Below are positions 5,145 to 6,012 of a stretch of 6,012 nt of DNA, piece after piece; position 1 is the stretch's first letter; every line of letters starts with the position of its first letter. A program made the translations under genes and the position numbers. Source of the DNA: Sulfitobacter sp. (GTDB taxonomy: Bacteria > Pseudomonadota > Alphaproteobacteria > Rhodobacterales > Rhodobacteraceae); NCBI GenBank assembly GCA_026421135.1, contig JAPKCR010000169.1:1-6012 (forward strand). The letters are read 5' to 3'. The notes under the pieces were generated by a model. It was not told the origin of the DNA and made no database searches. It saw only the letters and a list, made by a program, of their open reading frames with translations.

Positions 5145-6012
5145 TCATCCATCCTTGTCGGTTAGGAACCACTCTGCCGGGTCCTGTGGAATATTATTAT
5201 CTCTTACTTCTATATAGAGCGTTTCTGAACGCTCTACGCCAGTCCCATCACCATTTGGTGACAAGGCGTTGCCGGTGCTTGATGCAGGTGCGCCCATCAG
5301 CCCAATCGGCGTACCCGCCGCAATCACCTGTCCGGCATCGCCATAGACCGTATCTAGTCCGGCCAACACAAACAGGGTATTTGCGCGAGGCTCAAGGATG
5401 ATAACGTTGCCAAGGTCCAAAAGTGGGCCGGTGTAGCGGATTGTTGCTGCTGTTGGGGTCGTCACAATCGCTCGGGGTCGCGTTGCCAGGATCATGCCGG
5501 GCCGGGTAACACCCGCGGCGTCCGTCTCGTTGGCACGGCGCAGTACAAGGCCTTGTACCGGCAGAGGCAACGAACCCAACTGCCCATCAATATTCAGGGG
5601 CGCAGGCTCAATCTGCTCAGAGGTCATTTGCGATAGGCCGCTCGCAAAACCCGACAACGTTTCCGATGTCGAAATTAAAATCGCTGTGCGTACGGGGTCT
5701 TCTGTGAATCGTTTGGGCAAATCCGTGCGGTTTGCCATCGCTTGGTTCAGCTCGGTGCGGGCGCGCTGGACTTCGGTTAGCCCGTCTTGAAGACGCTTTG
5801 CAGCGTCCGTTTGCAAGGTCCGCAAGGTCTGCACATCTTCCAGATCCTGTCGCAGTGAATCAGCACGGGCGTTTAATGCAGGTGTCAGTTCGGCCAACAG
5901 CATCCCCGCCCGTGCGGTGCCGATCGGCCCGTCTGGGTGCAGGAACAGCGTGGGTGAAGGGTTCCCACCGATGATTTGCAGAACACCTAGCAACTGCGCC
6001 ACCTCGCCAGCG
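5145..6012 (-). CDS. envC: EnvC-like murein hydrolase activator with degenerate LytM domain (5' partial)
   Basis: The frame is open to the right edge, so 288 C-terminal residues are visible; EnvC-type proteins have about 380-430 residues, so the signal peptide and first coiled coil lie outside. Visible residues about 43-100 are heptad-like and rich in Leu, Arg, Gln and Asp (SLRQDLEDVQTLRTLQ), the periplasmic coiled coil. Residues about 148-282 form a LytM/peptidase M23 fold: LPLPVQGLVLRR, GNVIILEPRANTLFVLAGL, VYGDAGQVIAAGTPIG, TLYIEVRDNNIPQDPAEWF. The M23 zinc ligands are absent. The HxH site reads T-L-Y (264-266), and the HxxxD site falls in TRPGMILATRP. This is the EnvC pattern: such proteins do not cut peptidoglycan but activate amidases at division sites. 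A polar insertion (ASSTGNALSPNGDGTG) precedes the last strand. ctpA follows directly, so the two are probably one operon. The GTG at 6000-6002 is unlikely to be the true start, because the frame continues beyond it. Confidence 0.88.
   Translation of the reverse strand, partial: AGEVAQLLGVLQIIGGNPSPTLFLHPDGPIGTARAGMLLAELTPALNARADSLRQDLEDVQTLRTLQTDAAKRLQDGLTEVQRARTELNQAMANRTDLPKRFTEDPVRTAILISTSETLSGFASGLSQMTSEQIEPAPLNIDGQLGSLPLPVQGLVLRRANETDAAGVTRPGMILATRPRAIVTTPTAATIRYTGPLLDLGNVIILEPRANTLFVLAGLDTVYGDAGQVIAAGTPIGLMGAPASSTGNALSPNGDGTGVERSETLYIEVRDNNIPQDPAEWFLTDKDG
5152..5156 (-). promoter_or_regulatory. Ribosome binding site of ctpA
   Basis: On the minus strand AAGGA (5156 down to 5152) lies inside the last codons of envC. 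It is 11 bases before the preferred ctpA ATG at 5140; a second GGATGAG stretch lies closer. Relative to the alternative ATG at 5152 it has no spacing at all, which is the main argument for the shorter protein. Confidence 0.5.
5543..5558. repeat. 16-base perfect palindrome inside envC
   Basis: GTACAAGGCCTTGTAC is an exact reverse-complement palindrome with no spacer. It lies within the codons for VQGLVL at the beginning of the LytM domain. A palindrome this long is expected by chance in only about a tenth of windows of this size, assuming even base use. It could equally be a coincidence of codon choice. Confidence 0.6.

Noticed and set aside
4730..5401. 223-codon open frame on the plus strand opposite ctpA and envC
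   Set aside because: The opposite strand encodes the ctpA N-terminus and the envC C-terminus with full family motifs. The plus-strand translation is rich in Arg, Cys and His with no recognisable fold.
6000..6002. GTG as the start codon of the right-edge gene
   Set aside because: The frame stays open to the window edge, and the coiled-coil N-terminal half expected of EnvC would be missing. The gene is simply cut by the window.

Overview
The window looks like ordinary chromosome of an alphaproteobacterium, most likely a marine member of the Rhodobacterales (Roseobacter group). The grounds are a moderate G+C content with AT-rich gaps, an envC-ctpA pair read as one unit, a KtrAB potassium system, and a 257-residue protein that resembles a family I remember from Rhodobacterales genomes (DUF6478, from memory). 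No mobile element, CRISPR array, tRNA or rRNA is visible.

Layout: the left third (1-1589, + strand) holds three genes of unknown function. They are the 3' end of an unrecognised gene (1-339), a DUF6478-like protein (434-1207) behind a candidate promoter with an inverted repeat, and a 123-residue protein with a C-terminal helix (1218-1589). The last is probably translationally coupled to the gene before it. After an AT-rich gap of 83 bases comes the two-gene potassium uptake unit (1673-3675, + strand). This is a KtrA/TrkA-type RCK gating subunit and a KtrB/TrkH-type channel subunit, overlapping by four bases. The gap 3676-3802 carries a tandem pair of palindromes and a strong bidirectional terminator where ktrB and ctpA converge. 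The right 2.2 kb (3803-6012, - strand) holds envC, whose 5' end lies beyond the edge, followed by ctpA. Their junction is tight.

How the genes work together: KtrA and KtrB should form a nucleotide-gated K+ uptake channel at the inner membrane, which suits osmotic adaptation in a marine cell. EnvC is a periplasmic coiled-coil protein whose LytM domain has lost its zinc ligands. Such proteins activate peptidoglycan amidases during division. CtpA is a periplasmic PDZ-containing S41 protease, a family that in other bacteria controls cell-wall hydrolases by proteolysis. The envC-ctpA unit is therefore probably concerned with envelope remodelling. I see no functional link between the two convergent units.

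I did not find a clear new multi-gene system. The points most worth a second look are the uncharacterised gene pair at 434-1589 with its upstream inverted repeat, and the composite palindrome/terminator region at 3691-3762.
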